Shown here piece by piece: positions 61,304 through 64,000 of a stretch of 64,000 bases of DNA. The translations under genes were made by a program, and so were the position numbers. Location: NCBI RefSeq assembly GCF_048269565.1, contig NZ_JBLXIK010000001.1:372001-436000 (forward strand), written 5' to 3'. How positions within the stretch are numbered: position 1 is the first letter of the stretch; the number at the start of each line of letters is the position of its first letter. A model generated the notes under the pieces. That model searched no databases, was not told the origin of the DNA, and saw only the letters and a program-made list of their open reading frames with translations. The DNA comes from Maricaulis sp048269565 (GTDB taxonomy: Bacteria > Pseudomonadota > Alphaproteobacteria > Caulobacterales > Maricaulaceae).

Positions 61304-62461
61304 CTAGAGCTTGCCGAGGGCGGTGACGATGGTCACGCGCTGGGCGTTGATGGCGGGAATAATGCCGGTGATGAAGCCGAGTGCGATCGCCAGCGCGAGG
61401 CCGAGCCCGAGCACCAGCGACGGCATGCTGAACCCGGGCAGGAAGGCGGCCATGGCCTCTGCTGAGCCCGTCACGGCCAGTGCCGCCAGACCGAGGCCGA
61501 GCAGGCCGCCGACCAGGCTGAGCAGGATTGATTCAATCAACACCATGCGGAAGATGCGCGGAGCCGGGAAGCCGAGGGTCTTCATCACCCCGATTTCCTT
61601 GGTGCGCTCATTGATCGCCATCACCATCGTGGTGCCGACAATCATCAGAATGGTCATGAAGGCCGCGCCGACCACGAAGAGCAGGATCAGCGCGATATTG
61701 CCGAACTGGGCTGCGAAGGCCTCGTTGAAGGCGGCTTCGGTGCTGGTCTCGGTCTCGGCCGGTGAATTGGCGAACAGGGCGTCGATCTCGCGCATGATGC
61801 GGTCATTCTGCGAAGCGTCCGCGGTGGTCAGCACCATCCAGCCGATATTGTCCCGGTTGAAGGCCAGCGCCTCGTTGTAATAATCATAATGGAACATCGC
61901 ATAATTGGTCGGAATCGTCTCGTCCTCGGCGTCGAACAGGCCGCAGATTTCGAAATCCCAGCTCGCTGAACCATCCTGCTTCTGCCAGATGTTGGAGAGC
62001 AGCGGGATACGTTCCCCGAGGCTCCAGCCATATTGAGCGGCCAGGTCGTTGCCGACCAGCAGGCAGTCGCGCGTGTTGAAGAAGGCGGCACGCTGTTCGT
62101 CCGGCATGGTCAGTTCGGAGTAGACGCCGAGCCAGCTTTCCGGATCGACGGCGAAGGTCTGAACGAAATTCGCCGGCTCCTGATAGTAGCCACCAAACCA
62201 GCTGGCATGGCTGACACCGGTCACACCCTCAACGCCTTGCACGCGTCCCCAATAGGCGAACGGCATCGAGACGGTGAAATTGATCCGGTTGACGGTGACA
62301 AGCCGGTTGTCGGCCGCGCTCGACGTGCCTGCCGTCCAAGCGGAATAGAAGGCGCCCAGTACACCGAAAATCAGGAAGGCGATCATGATCGAGAAGATCA
62401 ACAGGATGGCCCGCATCTTCTTGCGGAAGAGATTCTTCCTTATGATGGTGAAGTCATTCAT
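61304..62461 (-). CDS. FtsX/MacB-family ABC transporter permease, first copy
   Basis: A 385-residue permease with the same plan as its neighbour: a first helix (MRAILLIFSIMIAFLIFGVL), a periplasmic domain (~230 residues) and three C-terminal helices. INERTKEIGVMKTLGFPAPR is the FtsX motif. The end LGFITGIIPAINAQRVTIVT is typical. The ATG at 62461 overlaps the ATPase stop (ATGA). The frame extends upstream into the ATPase gene and is not used. Two different permeases with one ATPase suggest a heterodimer. Confidence 0.93.
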   Translation of the reverse strand: MNDFTIIRKNLFRKKMRAILLIFSIMIAFLIFGVLGAFYSAWTAGTSSAADNRLVTVNRINFTVSMPFAYWGRVQGVEGVTGVSHASWFGGYYQEPANFVQTFAVDPESWLGVYSELTMPDEQRAAFFNTRDCLLVGNDLAAQYGWSLGERIPLLSNIWQKQDGSASWDFEICGLFDAEDETIPTNYAMFHYDYYNEALAFNRDNIGWMVLTTADASQNDRIMREIDALFANSPAETETSTEAAFNEAFAAQFGNIALILLFVVGAAFMTILMIVGTTMVMAINERTKEIGVMKTLGFPAPRIFRMVLIESILLSLVGGLLGLGLAALAVTGSAEAMAAFLPGFSMPSLVLGLGLALAIALGFITGIIPAINAQRVTIVTALGKL

Positions 62462-63150
62462 TGCGCCAGCTCCGAGGCTTCCACGAAGCGACCCTTGTCG
62501 AGGTGCAGTTCGCGGCGGGCGTATTTGGCGGCTGAGGGATCGTGCGTGACCATGATGATGGTCTTGCCGAGATCCTTGTTGAGCAGCTGCAGCGTCTCGA
62601 GAATCTCGTCGGCGGATTTGCGATCGAGATCGCCGGTCGGTTCGTCGCAGAGCAGGACTTTCGGGTCGGCGACGATGGCGCGGGCAATGGCGACGCGCTG
62701 TTGCTGGCCACCGGACATCTGACGCGGCGAATGCCGGGCGCGGTCCGACAGGCCGACAATGTCGAGCGCCGTGGCCACACGTTCCTTTCGCGCCTTGCCG
62801 GACAGATTGGTCAGCAGCAGCGGCAATTCGACATTCTGGGCCGCGTTCAGCGTCGGCATCAGATTGTAGAACTGGAAAATGAAGCCGACATTGGCGGCAC
62901 GCCATTTGGCGAGTTTGCCCTCGGAGAGCTTGTCGACGCGCACGCCCTGGCATTCCACCGAGCCGGAGCTCGGCCGGTCGATGCCGCCGAGCAGGTTGAG
63001 CAGGGTCGTCTTGCCGGAGCCGGACGGGCCCATGATGGCGATGAATTCACCCTCATCGATCGACATCGTGAGATGTTCGAAAATCGTGATCGCCTCGCGT
63101 CCGCGCGTATAGCCTTTGGACAGATCGGTCAGCTGGTAGAGATCGGTCAT
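62458..63150 (-). CDS. ABC transporter ATP-binding protein (LolD/MacB type)
   Basis: A 230-residue ATPase. Walker A is AIMGPSGSGKTTLLNLLGGI, the signature is RQMSGGQQQRVAIARA, Walker B is VLLCDEPTGDLDRKSADEIL and the switch His is in IIMVTHDPSAAKYA. This is the LolD/MacB branch that drives FtsX-type permeases. It lies between the adaptor and the permeases. Confidence 0.95.
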   Translation of the reverse strand: MTDLYQLTDLSKGYTRGREAITIFEHLTMSIDEGEFIAIMGPSGSGKTTLLNLLGGIDRPSSGSVECQGVRVDKLSEGKLAKWRAANVGFIFQFYNLMPTLNAAQNVELPLLLTNLSGKARKERVATALDIVGLSDRARHSPRQMSGGQQQRVAIARAIVADPKVLLCDEPTGDLDRKSADEILETLQLLNKDLGKTIIMVTHDPSAAKYARRELHLDKGRFVEASELAQ

Positions 63151-63233
63151 CGACGGGTCCTCATTGTGTGCTCATGGCCGCATTTGCGGGCGATTGGTTT
63201 GATTTCGGCGTCCGGTAGTGTCGGGCTGCCGGC

Positions 63234-64000
63234 CTATTCCATAAAGATCACGCGCGCCGCCATGTCCGGCAGGATGCGATTGTCGCGCTCGTCGAAGGCA
63301 ACGCGCACCTGGATGGTGGCACGGCTGCGGTCGGCGGTCGGGATGATGGCCTCGACATGGGCCGGGATGCGCCAGTCGGGATAGGCATCGAGGCGTGCCT
63401 CGACGCGTTGGCCCGGGCTGACGCGGCCGATCTGGCCCTCATTTACGTCGACCTCGATCTCCAGCGATTCCATGTCGACCAGGGTGGCAACCCCGGTGCG
63501 GGTAAAGCCGCCGCCGGCCGAGGAGGGCGACAGGATCTCGCCGATCTGGGCATTCTTGGCGATCACGATACCGGCGAAGGGCGCGCGCACGATATGGCGG
63601 TCAACCAGATCCTGCTGGCTGACGACCATCACGGCCGCCGCTTCACGGTCGGCGCGCGCTGCGGCGAGCTGGGCGACCAGGCTGTCGACCTGGGACTGGG
63701 TGGCGCTGACATTGGCCTGCGGTCCGATATCGCGCGCGGCCAGATCGCTGGCGCGGCTCGCGACGAGGCGTGCCTCGGTGAGCTGTGCGGCGAGTGAACG
63801 GATGCGCGCGGTTGCGGCATTGAGCTGGGATTGCAGCAGGTCGAGCTGGATGCGGGCACGGGTATCATCGAGCAGGGCCAGCACCTGGCCTTCCTCGACG
63901 CGGGTGCCTTCCTCGACCAGCACATCGCGGATGCGTCCGGTAATCTCGGCCGAGACGGTCGCCTGGCGACGCGCGACGACATAGCCCGAGGCGACAAGGC
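63234..64000 (-). CDS. HlyD-family periplasmic adaptor, 5' part cut by window edge
   Basis: The frame is open to the right edge; 255 residues are visible. SAEITGRIRDVLVEEGTRVE is the first half of the lipoyl-like domain, LNAATARIRSLAAQLTEARL starts a coiled-coil hairpin (residues ~65-150 of the visible part), VRAPFAGIVIAKNAQIGEIL is the second lipoyl half, and the rest is a beta barrel. It links the inner-membrane exporter to an outer-membrane channel. It precedes the ATPase on the same strand by 83 bp. The signal or membrane anchor lies outside the window. Confidence 0.9.
   Translation of the reverse strand, partial: LVASGYVVARRQATVSAEITGRIRDVLVEEGTRVEEGQVLALLDDTRARIQLDLLQSQLNAATARIRSLAAQLTEARLVASRASDLAARDIGPQANVSATQSQVDSLVAQLAAARADREAAAVMVVSQQDLVDRHIVRAPFAGIVIAKNAQIGEILSPSSAGGGFTRTGVATLVDMESLEIEVDVNEGQIGRVSPGQRVEARLDAYPDWRIPAHVEAIIPTADRSRATIQVRVAFDERDNRILPDMAARVIFME

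Noticed and set aside
1..64000. CRISPR arrays, prophage, integrases, transposases or secretion/defence islands
   Set aside because: No regularly spaced direct repeats, phage structural genes or recombinase motifs were seen in any frame.

Overview
The window is a contiguous piece of a GC-rich (roughly 65% by eye) alphaproteobacterial chromosome. It is dense with genes on both strands and has short intergenic gaps. The gene set fits a stalked or marine Caulobacterales / Maricaulis-type organism. It includes a MidA/NDUFAF7 methyltransferase, a UbiK-YbjN-ProC cluster, a COG4111-type NAD regulator beside nadABC, a UvrC-PgsA pair, a LuxR-type two-component system, alphaproteobacterial palindromic repeats and Nudix/HD housekeeping genes. 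The taxon is an inference from gene content, not a database result. I see no rRNA, tRNA, CRISPR array, prophage or complete insertion sequence.

Layout. 1-8.7 kb: small-metabolism and stress genes (RlmJ, a GNAT acetyltransferase, PhzF, an alpha/beta hydrolase, a crotonase, a Bcr-type exporter, a group III truncated haemoglobin, DUF4197, YjdM). 8.8-11.8 kb: a two-gene membrane O-acylation cassette (MBOAT plus a membrane-anchored SGNH-like partner) with an AT-rich 5' part. 11.9-17.5 kb: a leftward translation and envelope block (lgt, midA, prs, rplY, pth, ychF). 17.6-19.4 kb: rightward ubiK-ybjN-proC, then a 550-bp intergenic region rich in inverted repeats. 19.9-25.6 kb: an EnvZ/OmpR-like pair, pgsA-uvrC, and a pteridine-reductase-like SDR with folB. 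uvrC and the SDR gene diverge from overlapping start codons. 25.7-34.7 kb: a Ca/Na exchanger, a predicted 26-residue membrane peptide, Nudix, a Cache-PAS histidine kinase with a CheY-like partner, an internally duplicated membrane protein, an esterase, a phosphoribosyltransferase, an orphan RHH protein, a long palindromic element and a VOC protein.

34.7-42.2 kb is an NAD-synthesis neighbourhood. The leftward genes HD hydrolase, NadQ-like regulator and RluA-type synthase are followed by a RebB-like protein with a signal peptide, then nadA, an unknown secreted protein, nadB and nadC. Three copies of a TGCTC-N5-GAGCA palindrome lie just upstream of nadA and are the likely operators for the regulator encoded 1.3 kb away. 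nadB carries what looks like an in-frame palindromic repeat insertion.

42.3-51.6 kb: two sulfotransferase-family proteins, a PD40 lipoprotein, two FabH2-like ketoacyl synthases of equal length flanking an Amt transporter, and a PPK2 kinase. 51.7-56.7 kb: two small exported proteins, a NarL-type two-component system, Tag and YgfZ. 56.8-64 kb: a GT9 glycosyltransferase, dihydroorotase, a HAD-like protein, and a DevBCA/MacAB-like exporter (adaptor, ATPase, two FtsX permeases) that runs off the right edge.

The observations most worth following are the exported RebB-like protein, the NadQ regulator with its operators, the unknown secreted protein inside the nad operon, the repeat in nadB, and the structured intergenic regions at 19.4-19.8 and 34.07-34.20 kb. 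I did not find a complete, clearly new multi-gene system.
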